From a virus, in the IMG/VR virus record IMGVR_UViG_3300035698_033129, positions 1 through 50,508 of that record: a stretch of 50,508 bases of DNA, one strand, 5' to 3'. The translations under genes were made by a program, and so were the position numbers. Below are positions 16,839 through 25,040 of the stretch, piece after piece; the first letter of the stretch is position 1; every line of letters begins with the position of its first letter. The notes below the pieces were generated by a model that saw only the letters and a list, made by a program, of their open reading frames with translations, was not told the DNA's origin and did not search any database.

Positions 16839-17094
16839 TGTAACCTGGCCTGAAAACGATACATGCAAGCCTTTTTTTTCAGTAGCTTAGCAGGTTACAA
16901 AAAGTTGTAACTTTTCTACAAAAATTTGTAAACGTATTGAAATTATAAGCAAAAATAGACCTTGATTTTGTAACCTTTTTGTAACTTTTTTTGTAACCTG
17001 ATTACAGTTTGATTACAGAAAAGTTACAAACCAAAATATGACTTACTATTCTGATATTATATATTTAAAGGATATATATTCTTATAAGGTTACA
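16839..17094. repeat. GTAAC/GTTAC repeat array, candidate phage replication origin
   Basis: This AT-rich stretch between the primase-helicase gene and the next early gene carries at least eight copies of the core TGTAAC or its complement: 16839, 16892 (inverted), 16906, 16969, 16980, 16992, 17022 (inverted) and 17087 (inverted). Most extend to TTTTGTAACCT. The region has no gene. Iterated sites beside a replicative helicase suggest initiator binding or an early operator. Confidence 0.55.
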
Positions 17095-17147
17095 AAATTA
17101 CACGTTTTTAAAAAATAATCTAAATTTGAACATTCACTCCTTCCTCC

Positions 17148-19805
17148 CTATGGCCGTTGAAAAACCCAGCAGCGCTTCGATTTCTCTGAAGTTTTTGAAT
17201 TAACAACCTTATTCTCTTGAATGAACTTATATTTTTTACTATTCCGCAAATTACGTTTTAGACGCTTAATATCCCGGAAACTGTCTCCAATTGACCGTTT
17301 GCCGCAGATAGAAACAAAATCATTGATATTCACGGCAATAAACTCGTCCGGATTAGCTGAGTGATTTATGTTTCGATCGTCAATTTCCAAATCCAAAAAA
17401 GTATCGAAAAACTGTTGGACGACCCATGAGTCCTCCGAGGTATCTTCCTGCCTTTCGACAGCCTTATTTAGGATAAATATCTTGTATTGCTCCAGGAGCT
17501 TGTTATCGAAAGGCGGGAGCAGCTGCTTGAGAACACAGCCGGCTGCATACAGAAAAGAAAAATTCTCAACGATCCGGTGGTTATTGAGGGCTCCCTTTGG
17601 ATGATTCCGGGAGCGCTCCTTCATGAACTGGATTCCTTCCTGGTTATAGGCAACCAGATCCTTCAGGATCGAAACCCGGTTTGAAAGAACGTGGTGCCTG
17701 AATCCGCAGAGCTTATCAATCTCCCAGCTGCTGATCCGATCAGCGCTCTGCAGTCCGTCTTCGGTAAAGTGGTCCTTGGTAAACAAAAACTCACAGAACC
17801 GCTCTCGAATGGCCGTGGTTCCGTCAATTTTTTCGTTCTGGCCAATAATTATTGTGGACTTGAATTTTGGCTTTATATTATCGTTACCGGCTGTTTTCTT
17901 AGCCTTGGTCCGTAAAATGGCACCATCATCATAGAGTCCTTTAATGTTTTCAAAGTTGAATTTTGGGGTCATCCTCTTTTTGTCGTCCTCCTTTTCGGGT
18001 GTCTCAATGAGCACGGTGGGAATGTTGGAGCCTTGGGCCAGCTCAGCATATAAGCCGAGAAGTGTGCTCGCTTCGTTCAAGGGGACTCCTTCATGACGAT
18101 CCCTGCAGATCAGTTTCCAAAGAAACTTGAACATGGTTGATTTTCCGGTACCGGGAATGCCGACAGCAGCAAAAAATGGATGGTGACCGAATTTAGCGCG
18201 GAGCTGCTCGGCAAACAGACTACTCAGCCAGAAGGAAAGCGCCGCGATTCCGTTTAATCGAAAATATATAAAATAGTCCTTGAACCAATCGTGGTGGAAC
18301 TGCTCTGAAAAAGTCAGTTTTTCTGCATAGGACGTTTTAACCTTCAACTGACCCGGTAAGGTGAAATATTCATAATCGTTCGGCTTGTGGGGCGTGCCCT
18401 CTTTATCATATGCAACTTCCTTGAATACATAGGCCTTGGTCGCTGGATCATAACCACCCCAGGGCAGGAGTTTGACTGTGTCGATCTTCTGGCGGAAACC
18501 GTCCAGAAGAAACGTGTCCAGCCAGAAAGCGCTACCGCTGAAAAGAGCTCCTGAGTATTTGTTCAGCATGATTTTCTTGAAATGATCCCGGGAAGCCAGG
18601 CTGGCAGCATCAATGGAGAAATTGGAAGGGGTTTCATTCTCCTTATGTGATCGAAAAAAATAGGACCTGAGGTCTTCCAGATCATTTATTTCGCAGTACA
18701 GAAAGCTTAGGGAGAAATTGGACAAGGCCTTGATTTTAACATTTTGCAGAGTTGTATTTTTGGTCTCCTTTTCGCTGGGATCCTCTCCAAGCTCAGCTAG
18801 GTCGGCATAAAGCTTTTCACCCGGTTCCCACCCCCACATACCTTTATTAAAACTAAAGGCAAATATACTGGCTCGCCGCTTCTTTGATAGCTGGTACCCA
18901 TAATCCCGGACGGTTTTGGCTGTCAGCAGACGGCCTCGCCAGAAGAATAAGTCAAATGCCTCCTCGTCCAGTTTTCCGGCTTTCAATAGGTCGTTCCAGT
19001 CTCTGCCAATTGGCGGAAAAGCATACTCATGCTTCTCCCCGTTCTGGCCAAGAAATCCAGCCAGGCGAATAGCGGCATCCAGACCGGCATTTTTCCCAGT
19101 CCTGGGATTGATTGGGTCATTATCAAAAGCAATTACCCAGGTGATACCCTTCCCTTTATGCTGCTCTATGACTTTGCTGGGAAGGTTGTTGGTGGAGAGG
19201 GTTGCAATCGATACCAGTCCGCTCTGTATCAGAGACAGGGAGTTGAATATGCCTTCCGTGATCCAGATTCGTTTGACTTCGTCCCAGTTGACCATGGGAG
19301 GTTCCCAGCATAGCCCCTTGTATGAAACCGGTGCAAAATTCGCCTTATGCTTTTGAGAGCAATCGATGAAGCGTTCCCAGTATATCGATTTGTCTTCTGT
19401 CAAAAAAAACCGGGTTGTATAGTACCATTTGTTGTCGGTTTTAGATTTGGCAGACTCTTGGGAGAACAAGCCTTTTAAATCCTTGATCTCAAACCCTCGT
19501 CGTTGCAGATAATTTTTCGCTCTACCTAGGGGATCCTGCGGATCTGGCCCATGCTGATCACAGAGAGCCTGATATATCCCCGGATAATGGTCTTCAACTT
19601 TCACTGAGAATCCACAGGAGTTCGTGTGATTACACTGTATGGTCGATAAACCTGAGCCTACCCAGAGAGAATCTTTTCCGCATTTGGGATTAGGGCATTT
19701 TCCATACTGATATCCTCCACCCGGGCTTTTCTTAAATCCGATCGCATTGTCCCCTTCCAGCCATTTTCTCTTCTCCGCTTGCCAAACTTCCTTCGGAAAT
19801 TTCAT
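17148..19805 (-). CDS. Phage primase-helicase
   Basis: The 885-aa replication protein has three parts. A zinc-ribbon has Cys 37, 42, 58 and 64 (GKCPNPKCG, CNHTNSCGF). A TOPRIM-type primase region at about 185-290 has the motif Glu in ITEGIFNSLSL and DND in IAFDNDPINPRTG. A C-terminal helicase ATPase has Walker A GIPGTGKSTM at about 550 and a Walker B-like VLIETPEKED at about 612. This is the architecture of P4-alpha or gp4-like primase-helicases that start phage DNA synthesis. It is the largest early gene and lies next to the repeat array at 16839-17094. Start ATG 19805 follows the previous gene by 12 bp. Confidence 0.85.
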   Translation of the reverse strand: MKFPKEVWQAEKRKWLEGDNAIGFKKSPGGGYQYGKCPNPKCGKDSLWVGSGLSTIQCNHTNSCGFSVKVEDHYPGIYQALCDQHGPDPQDPLGRAKNYLQRRGFEIKDLKGLFSQESAKSKTDNKWYYTTRFFLTEDKSIYWERFIDCSQKHKANFAPVSYKGLCWEPPMVNWDEVKRIWITEGIFNSLSLIQSGLVSIATLSTNNLPSKVIEQHKGKGITWVIAFDNDPINPRTGKNAGLDAAIRLAGFLGQNGEKHEYAFPPIGRDWNDLLKAGKLDEEAFDLFFWRGRLLTAKTVRDYGYQLSKKRRASIFAFSFNKGMWGWEPGEKLYADLAELGEDPSEKETKNTTLQNVKIKALSNFSLSFLYCEINDLEDLRSYFFRSHKENETPSNFSIDAASLASRDHFKKIMLNKYSGALFSGSAFWLDTFLLDGFRQKIDTVKLLPWGGYDPATKAYVFKEVAYDKEGTPHKPNDYEYFTLPGQLKVKTSYAEKLTFSEQFHHDWFKDYFIYFRLNGIAALSFWLSSLFAEQLRAKFGHHPFFAAVGIPGTGKSTMFKFLWKLICRDRHEGVPLNEASTLLGLYAELAQGSNIPTVLIETPEKEDDKKRMTPKFNFENIKGLYDDGAILRTKAKKTAGNDNIKPKFKSTIIIGQNEKIDGTTAIRERFCEFLFTKDHFTEDGLQSADRISSWEIDKLCGFRHHVLSNRVSILKDLVAYNQEGIQFMKERSRNHPKGALNNHRIVENFSFLYAAGCVLKQLLPPFDNKLLEQYKIFILNKAVERQEDTSEDSWVVQQFFDTFLDLEIDDRNINHSANPDEFIAVNINDFVSICGKRSIGDSFRDIKRLKRNLRNSKKYKFIQENKVVNSKTSEKSKRCWVFQRP

Positions 19806-19817
19806 CGCGTCCTTTTA

Positions 19818-20192
19818 TTAGAATTCGCATTGATTGATAGATGTGGGGCCAGCTCCATCCGGCTTGTAAAAGCTGGGCTTGATCGGGCGAAAATAATGCT
19901 CGTGTTCGGGGGGCACGTAGATGAGTGCAAAACCCTCAAAAGCAGAAATTCCATGAACCCCCTTATATTCTTCTTCCAGTTCTTTAATTTCTTGCTTTGT
20001 TCGTTCGGCCTGCGGGGCATCTTCGACTACCACTCCAATCTCATAGAAGGTGACAAGATCGGTTAATCCAACTTCTAGCGGCCGGAAGCATGGGTCGACT
20101 TCAAGTTGCTTGTAAGCACCAAGCAGGGTATACACTAACACCGGCTCCACTGGGGCAAGTACGCAGTGCTTCAAGTAAAGAACAATTTTCAT
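19818..20192 (-). CDS. Hypothetical early protein
   Basis: The 124-aa protein has a hydrophobic start (MKIVLYLKHCVLAPVEPVLVYTLL) that is not a clear signal peptide and a charged helix at about 62-80 (ERTKQEIKELEEEY). The C terminus is rich in Pro, His and Phe. It overlaps the CII-like gene by 4 bp and precedes the primase-helicase by 12 bp, so it is part of the replication operon. No family is recognised. Confidence 0.65.
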   Translation of the reverse strand: MKIVLYLKHCVLAPVEPVLVYTLLGAYKQLEVDPCFRPLEVGLTDLVTFYEIGVVVEDAPQAERTKQEIKELEEEYKGVHGISAFEGFALIYVPPEHEHYFRPIKPSFYKPDGAGPTSINQCEF

Positions 20193-20695
20193 AAAACTCC
20201 TGTCATTTTTTGTTCTGCAGTTTGCTTAATTGCCAGGTTTAAGACCTGTGTAATTCTCATCAGATCATCGATCTCTTTTTGGAGGCCGATAAACTCATTG
20301 AAATCAATCACGCCGTCCTGAGTTGCCTCCAAGAGTGCAGCTGACAGTTCCCCCATCTCTTTTGCGACTTTTGCCATCAACTCGAAAAGGGATTCCTTTG
20401 TTAACTCCGCCCGTGGCCGTTTCACGCAAAGGTACCCATACCGATCATTCAGCCAATCAAGAAACGGCTCCGGATTTCCTGATTCGTCCATTATCCGGAT
20501 CACGAGCTCCAGCTTCCTGGGGGAGCGTTCCTGGTTGTCATTAACCCGGTTCATCATGTCCTGGTAATCAGTTCCCATGGTTATCGCGATGGCGGGAGCA
20601 CCTTCTTTCTTCATCACCAGGTGCATGACTTCGGTGATTTTTCGGTAATCCTTGTTCGATAAGTACTTAAATAACTTGGGTTTTAAAGGTTTCAT
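20189..20695 (-). CDS. Phage regulatory CII-like (CP76 family) protein
   Basis: The 168-aa protein resembles the CII/CP76 family of P2/186-like phages. These DNA-binding regulators favour lysogeny or control the early promoter. Signs are a basic N-terminal helix pair, a central region with WLNDRYGYLCV, and the C-terminal helix LQKEIDDLMRITQVLN. It sits first among the large early genes, where 186 and HP1 carry cII. A role as replication accessory protein is the alternative. Confidence 0.6.
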   Translation of the reverse strand: MKPLKPKLFKYLSNKDYRKITEVMHLVMKKEGAPAIAITMGTDYQDMMNRVNDNQERSPRKLELVIRIMDESGNPEPFLDWLNDRYGYLCVKRPRAELTKESLFELMAKVAKEMGELSAALLEATQDGVIDFNEFIGLQKEIDDLMRITQVLNLAIKQTAEQKMTGVL

Positions 20696-20785
20696 AACGT
20701 GATTTCCCTCCCTGTTTAAATGGTTTAAAAAAATGCTGAAAAAACAGCAAAATTCTGCTAAACGTAGAAATATCTGGACCCCTGT

Positions 20786-21001
20786 CTACATGTGAAAATC
20801 AGCTTGATTAACTGCTGCAGGCGTCAGCTTTACCCTTGCTCCTTGACAAAGGGTGCCGGTCTTTGTGGCTTCCCAACGGTTGGTCATCGGGATCGCTTCT
20901 CTGATTTTGGCTTCGCAGCACAAGCACTCATAATGGCTGGTGGACATTCGAATCATGGAATGTCCGTTGCTGATCGCTTCTTTAAGCAGTCTTGTTTTCA
21001 T
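20786..21001 (-). CDS. Small zinc-finger-like protein
   Basis: The 71-aa protein has AAGGAG ahead of ATG 21001. It carries CLCC (residues 27-30) and one more Cys near 52, suggesting a small metal-binding fold. It heads the leftward early operon. No function is recognised. Confidence 0.6.
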   Translation of the reverse strand: MKTRLLKEAISNGHSMIRMSTSHYECLCCEAKIREAIPMTNRWEATKTGTLCQGARVKLTPAAVNQADFHM

Positions 21002-21117
21002 AAGTGATCTCCTTATTTTGATTGAGATTTAAAATCTGGTTGTGTATCGTTTGAAAAATCCTAATTCAATCCAATCATTGAAAAAATCTAATCAACTACT
21101 GAAAAAAGGAAATCGTT

Positions 21118-21408
21118 ATGATGATCTATGATTCCCCGGATGAAAAAGACCACACATGTCACATGTGCGGGAAAAATAAAGCAAACGCCTTTTGGAATGG
21201 CGAACAGCAGTTTTTTGTTTGTCGAAATTGTGCCGTTGAAAAACTCCCGGAGCTGATAGCCGATGCGGTTGTCGATGGAATCAACGAGCATTCCGTTACA
21301 CGGCCAACTAATCGAGTGACTCGAATCGAAACCATTGAAGCAAATTTTCATTCAGCTTTCTCTTCCGCGCTGGTTCGAAAGTATTTGCCTAGTAAAGAGG
21401 AATCTTGA
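21118..21408 (+). CDS. Small zinc-ribbon protein
   Basis: The 96-aa protein has CHMCGKNKANAF and CRNCAVEK, a four-Cys CxxC-x(n)-CxxC ribbon like that of small phage transcription or ClpX-type zinc domains. Its last 61 bp overlap convergently with the gene on the other strand (21348-21545), which also encodes a zinc ribbon. Start ATG 21118 follows AAAAGGAAA. It may regulate early transcription. Confidence 0.6.
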   Translation: MMIYDSPDEKDHTCHMCGKNKANAFWNGEQQFFVCRNCAVEKLPELIADAVVDGINEHSVTRPTNRVTRIETIEANFHSAFSSALVRKYLPSKEES

Positions 21409-21545
21409 ATCACTTCCTCATAAGCACAGCTTTTCAGCTTTACACACTTTACTTTGCCGGACTCCGGCAGATACATTAAACTATTCTCGCCGCACCTTGG
21501 GCAGGTTCCGTTGATAAGCTTCTTTTGAACCGATCTTTCGCTCAT
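21348..21545 (-). CDS. Small zinc-ribbon protein downstream of Rha
   Basis: The 65-aa protein has NGTCPRCGENSL and VKCVKLKSC, a zinc ribbon. It overlaps the rha-like gene by 4 bp (ATGA) with GGAATCCC before it, so the two are translationally coupled. Many phages carry such ribbons between regulatory and replication genes; the function is unknown. Confidence 0.6.
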   Translation of the reverse strand: MSERSVQKKLINGTCPRCGENSLMYLPESGKVKCVKLKSCAYEEVIQDSSLLGKYFRTSAEEKAE

Positions 21546-22120
21546 AGGGATTCCTTCGTTTCACTTGAATTGGGAGGTTCAGGCAAAGGAGAGGTGGAAA
21601 GGTCGATGATGTGTTCGCCACACCGTTTTCTGAATCGGCGAAGTTTGCGCATGTACGTCTGCCCGGCCGATATTTTCTTTTCAGCCAGTGCGTACATTTC
21701 GCACGTTGCACGCAGATCGTTGGGCAGCTTGCCCTTGGCGTCGAAGTCGCGCAGAAAGCCCTGAACCTGCAGCTGCTCATCCATTTCATTGAACTTATGG
21801 ATATAGGCTTCTTTTAACCGAGCTGCTTGTTTGCCGGTGAATCCCATCATCACAAAGACAAAACCGTCCTTGGTGATGTGGAACATTGGCTGATTCTTGT
21901 TTTGTTTATTTCGATATGAGGACAGCTCAAAATTAAGCCGTCTAAAATCAGCAGAGCAATCTGCATTACGAACAGATTTCAAAACGTTTCTGTGCTGTTT
22001 GCCAAAGTATTCAGCAACATCGCACGACGTTGTCATCGGAATTCCGTTGATAACGGATACTTGAGGTACAATGAGCCCGGCACCATTTTGTGCCCTGCTC
22101 TCAGTTGCTGTGTTTTTCAT
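21542..22120 (-). CDS. Rha-family phage regulatory protein
   Basis: I choose ATG 22120, with GGAG six bases upstream, over the longer frame to 22162; product 192 aa. Residues about 20-115 match the Rha fold: VINGIPMTTSCDVAEYFGKQH then HRNVLKSVRN and the end FVFVMMGFTGKQAARLKEAY. Rha proteins are phage regulators that can block lytic growth in hosts lacking IHF. It lies between the repressor-side regulators and the early operon. Confidence 0.85.
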   Translation of the reverse strand: MKNTATESRAQNGAGLIVPQVSVINGIPMTTSCDVAEYFGKQHRNVLKSVRNADCSADFRRLNFELSSYRNKQNKNQPMFHITKDGFVFVMMGFTGKQAARLKEAYIHKFNEMDEQLQVQGFLRDFDAKGKLPNDLRATCEMYALAEKKISAGQTYMRKLRRFRKRCGEHIIDLSTSPLPEPPNSSETKESL

Positions 22121-22249
22121 ACTTTTCTCCATTTGGTTTGTTTGAGTTCCTGAATAGTTCAAAACCTCTTCTTAGACGATTAGAAATGCTGATTGTTCTA
22201 AACGATTTGCAAGGCTGAATTTTAAGCCCTGCTCTTATCAGCGAAGAGG

Positions 22250-22429
22250 CTAGGTTTGAGCATCAAGCTCTTCAGCATTTTTTTCTGCTTTGATACCAAG
22301 CTCGATGTAATGCCGGACAGCTTCAGCGTGGCTGGTGTCCACTTGACGTCGCGTGTTCTCTAAAACTTTGAAAACTTCAGCCGAAACCATGGTCTGAACA
22401 CGATGGGGAAACGGTTGCTTTTTCTTCAT
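22250..22429 (-). CDS. Small RHH-like regulator, 59 aa
   Basis: A short frame on the minus strand starts at ATG 22429 with GGAGGTTCA upstream. The product begins MKKKQPFPHRVQTMVSAEVF and has a helix-turn-helix pair (RRQVDTSHAEAVRHYIELGI) of ribbon-helix-helix type. It is transcribed divergently from the XRE repressor, with 86 bp between start codons, so it is a good Cro/Cox-like candidate for the lytic side of the switch. Confidence 0.7.
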   Translation of the reverse strand: MKKKQPFPHRVQTMVSAEVFKVLENTRRQVDTSHAEAVRHYIELGIKAEKNAEELDAQT

Positions 22430-22487
22430 TGAACCTCCATAATTCGGATTTGAGTAATTGAGCAGATAAGTACTGACTTAACACTAC

Positions 22488-22505
22488 GCCTAATATTTAA
22501 TAGGC
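22488..22505. promoter_or_regulatory. Operator-promoter region of the lysogeny switch
   Basis: GCCTA at 22488-22492 is mirrored by TAGGC at 22501-22505 around an AT centre that contains a perfect -10 word, TAATAT (22491-22496), 20 bp before the repressor start. A dyad overlapping the -10 box suggests autorepression. No Shine-Dalgarno precedes the repressor start at 22516, so its transcript may have a short or absent leader. Confidence 0.45.
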
Positions 22506-22515
22506 AACCTAACTA

Positions 22516-23067
22516 ATGTCAAGTAAAAAAGAGACTATAAAAACACCTTTTAATGAAAGGTTTTCGCAACTCGCTGATATATTAAAAAGAAAATACTTCA
22601 TTACACAAAATGCGCTTGCTAAAAAAATCGGAATATCTGGGGCAGCGCTAAGTGACCTGATAAGTGGAAAAAGCAAGTCAGCCGCTAACACTACTCTAAA
22701 AGCTCTCGAAATAGAATATGGAGTTAGTTCAGAATGGCTAACAGAGGGGATAGGTAACCCATTTCGCTATGAAGATGGAGATTTAATCACTAATCCATTT
22801 AAACCAGATGAAATACAGGTTGTTAGTCACCTAAAAGAAGTGATATTGGAAAAAGACAAAAAAATCGGAATTCTGAAGGACCAGGTCGCCGAATTGAAGG
22901 CTGATAAAGAGGAGTTGAAGGCTGATAAGGTCCAGCTCATGGAAAGAATAGCGGGGCTTGAGGCGGACAAAGAGGAGTTGAAAACTGATAAAGAGGCGAT
23001 ACTGGCAGAGTTTTCAGAACTGAAAAAAGAGATGGTTGGCCTGGAAAAAAGACAGACCGGGGCTTAG
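22516..23067 (+). CDS. XRE-family phage repressor with coiled-coil tail
   Basis: The 183-aa protein has an N-terminal helix-turn-helix of Cro/CI type at about 17-70 (QNALAKKIGISGAALSDLISGKS), a short linker, and a long C-terminal coiled coil (about 105-178) with repeats of the ELKADKEELKADK type. It lacks the LexA-like peptidase of lambda CI. The coiled coil should set oligomer state, and induction must work differently from RecA-driven cleavage. It faces the RHH-like gene across a shared operator region, so it is the likely lysogeny repressor. Confidence 0.82.
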   Translation: MSSKKETIKTPFNERFSQLADILKRKYFITQNALAKKIGISGAALSDLISGKSKSAANTTLKALEIEYGVSSEWLTEGIGNPFRYEDGDLITNPFKPDEIQVVSHLKEVILEKDKKIGILKDQVAELKADKEELKADKVQLMERIAGLEADKEELKTDKEAILAEFSELKKEMVGLEKRQTGA

Positions 23068-23130
23068 GTGCACTCATTATGCAAACCTTCCCCCAAAGAA
23101 GAAACCGGAAAAACCCAAATATTCCAATCC

Positions 23131-23164
23131 TGTCGCGAATGTTTTCGTCCTTTGTCGCGAATGT
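23131..23164 (+). repeat. Paired TGTCGCGAATGT repeats
   Basis: Two exact 12-bp copies lie at 23131-23142 and 23153-23164, 22 bp apart (two helical turns), with a degenerate third copy at 23253-23264. Two more exact copies occur near the right end of the window (50253 and 50331). The 297 bp between the repressor and the GIY-YIG-like gene hold no convincing gene. They could be operator or partition sites, or remnants of IS ends. Confidence 0.5.
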
Positions 23165-23364
23165 GTAAGCAAAACAATCAAATCCCCTATCAATACAACC
23201 CCTTAAAAAATCACTTCACCGGTGCAGTATTAGCCCGAAAAACTTACCCCCCTGTCGCCAATATGAGTAAATATTTTTTTATTTGAATACGTTAAGGTTT
23301 TGCTGTAATCATTAACAAGCCTTTTTACCGTCACGATTAATCAAGAAAAATTCAAGGAGTAACT

Positions 23365-23709
23365 ATGGCAAGTTTAAACATGAGTGGTCCATTTGAATTG
23401 GATGACGAAACAATTGACAAGCAGGTTACAAAAACATCAGCAGGAAACTATGCGCTAGGATATATGGACAAAGAGGGTAAATTTAGGATTTGTTACGTTG
23501 GACGTTCTGATTCTGATGTTAAGGATCGATTGAAATACTGGATAAAAAAATCAAACCGAACACACTTCAAATACTCTTATGCCACTTCACCAAAGGCTGC
23601 ATATGATAAGGAATGCCAGAATTATCATGATTTTGATCCCCCTGATAATGATATTCATCCAGGTAAGCCGGATGACAGCAACTGGAAGTGTCCAGTTTGC
23701 AAAGAATAA
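23365..23709 (+). CDS. GIY-YIG-like small nuclease family protein
   Basis: The 114-aa protein has NYALGYMDKEGKF then CYVGRSDSDVKDRLKYW (residues about 29-58), the GIY and YIG elements with the conserved Arg, and a possible catalytic Glu in YDKECQNYHD (about 81-90). The C terminus has CPVC, half of a zinc site. Stand-alone GIY-YIG proteins can be nicking or homing enzymes. It starts at ATG 23365 behind AAGGAG. It lies between the repressor and the cargo membrane gene, outside the late operon, so it is probably expressed in the lysogen. Confidence 0.6.
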   Translation: MASLNMSGPFELDDETIDKQVTKTSAGNYALGYMDKEGKFRICYVGRSDSDVKDRLKYWIKKSNRTHFKYSYATSPKAAYDKECQNYHDFDPPDNDIHPGKPDDSNWKCPVCKE

Positions 23710-24109
23710 CCCCTAAAGATGGGAAGTTATGGATTCGAACTAGAAATAGATTTTCACCTGCACCACCAAACAGTGGCGCAGGTATCGAGAACTATAAACG
23801 CGATATCTCAAAGCATTACAGAGATATTAGCCAGAAAAACGTTCTTATAAACGGCCAAAAAACGGCCAAAAACGGCCGGGGTGGCCATTTTGTTCAAGTG
23901 GAATTTCTGGCGTTATCCCTTTTTAATAAGCAATCCACACAGATTTAAGGGCAGCAAAAAACGGCCGCTTTTCAGGTTTTTATACAAAAATAGTGCAGGC
24001 GGGGTAGTGCTCTGGATTTTGTTTTGACCCTTTCGGGGGATTTGATTCCCTATCTCAAAGGGGGGCAAGGTCAAGACGTATAGACTTAAAGACGTATAGT
24101 AAAAAGGGC
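23710..24109. other. Gene-free stretch with phased repeats and hairpins
   Basis: I see no convincing gene between 23710 and 24255. A hairpin pairs ACCTGC/CCAC (23756-23766) with GTGG/GCAGGT (23773-23783). ACGGCC occurs at 23851, 23862 and 23872, with TGGCC at 23882, phased at 10-11 bp. TTGACC (24024-24029) pairs with GGTCAA (24069-24074) around inner CCTTT and AAAGG. GACGTATAG is repeated at 24075 and 24091. It could hold a small structured RNA or protein-binding array. Confidence 0.45.
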
Positions 24110-24138
24110 TAGACTGCTCTTTATATAATCAATATAAT
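24110..24138 (+). promoter_or_regulatory. Candidate sigma-70 promoter for the membrane protein gene
   Basis: TAGACT (24110-24115) and TATAAT (24133-24138) are separated by 17 bp, a good vegetative promoter about 118 bp before the 24256 gene. The GACGTATAG pair just upstream may be an activator or repressor site. Confidence 0.45.
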
Positions 24139-24255
24139 CTATTTCATTCAGCGGGGCGGAGAGTGCCGACCAGCCGCAACGGAGCAATGGTGTAGGGGAG
24201 ATCGTTATCATGTAAGGCATGAAGAGATTGCAAAGCACAGTCAAACAGGAAAAAC

Positions 24256-24996
24256 ATGGAGAAGCGCGATACGAAATCTTTCTCGAAAATAAATTGGCTG
24301 CTAATCGCAGTGGTAGGCTTGGTGGAATTTATCATCTTGGATAAGATGTACAGCCTCGGGGGTAACAGTGACCTTGTGCAGCATATATCGTTTGCTGGCA
24401 CTATTGTTTCGATTATATTAGCCGTTCTCGCAATAATTTACACATATTATCAAAATTTTGCACAAACCAGAGATAGCGACAACATCTCCACACAAATTGA
24501 GCTACTGAAGAATGTTGTAAATGATGTAAAACTTAGCAAAGAAGACTTCCGTGAAGAGTTTTCCAAGATCAATAGTATTGATGGAATCAAAGATAAAATT
24601 GATGCCTTTCCCAACATCTTGGAGGAGTTGGTATCTGTAGTATATGCGGACACAACAAACCGAACATCCAAGACATCTGATGCTAATGACTCAATAATGA
24701 CGGATCAAGGGGAGATTGAGTTCTATAAATATCTCAAAAGAAACAACTTGGAGTCAGGTTTTATATTATTCCTCAACAAAAGCGAATCTGTTAAAATCGG
24801 CTTTAAAGAATATATAGAAGACTTCAACAAAGAGCATTACCCTGAAGAGAATTTTATAAAGAGTAGGGCTTTTATGGATTTGGGAAAGCTTACTGAGCTA
24901 ATTATCATACTCAAAGCAATGGGATTAGCACATATCGAGGAAAACGAAAAAATAGAATTCAATTCGAAGTTAATCGACTTTTTAAAGGCTCCATGA
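24256..24996 (+). CDS. Two-helix membrane protein with cytoplasmic domain, cargo
   Basis: The 246-aa protein has two N-terminal membrane helices (INWLLIAVVGLVEFIILDKM at about 12-31 and FAGTIVSIILAVLAIIYTYY at about 47-66), a coiled-coil linker at about 70-125, and a soluble C-terminal domain of about 120 residues that is probably cytoplasmic. A membrane anchor plus coiled coil plus globular domain is common in phage exclusion and membrane-sensing defence proteins, but no family is recognised. It has its own promoter and reads against the neighbouring late genes, as a lysogeny cargo gene would. Confidence 0.7.
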   Translation: MEKRDTKSFSKINWLLIAVVGLVEFIILDKMYSLGGNSDLVQHISFAGTIVSIILAVLAIIYTYYQNFAQTRDSDNISTQIELLKNVVNDVKLSKEDFREEFSKINSIDGIKDKIDAFPNILEELVSVVYADTTNRTSKTSDANDSIMTDQGEIEFYKYLKRNNLESGFILFLNKSESVKIGFKEYIEDFNKEHYPEENFIKSRAFMDLGKLTELIIILKAMGLAHIEENEKIEFNSKLIDFLKAP

Positions 24997-25013
24997 ACTT
25001 ATGTGATTTTTGA

Positions 25014-25033
25014 AGCGGGACCGGAGTCCCGCT
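25014..25033. terminator. Hairpin between convergent genes
   Basis: AGCGGGAC (25014-25021) pairs with GTCCCGCT (25026-25033) around CGGA. It sits between the ends of the converging cargo gene and the methylase gene. There is no strong T-run on either side, so termination is likely but not certain. Confidence 0.5.
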
Positions 25034-25040
25034 GAGTTGA

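Noticed and set aside
23731-23790. tRNA-like fragment (GGATTCGAAC on the plus strand) as a second attachment site
   Set aside because: The T-arm-like word has no matching stems, no acceptor stem or anticodon arm, and no second copy was seen.
23688-23948. 86-aa rightward frame as a gene
   Set aside because: It overlaps the GIY-YIG-like gene end, runs through hairpin and ACGGCC repeats, has no ribosome site and an unnatural composition.
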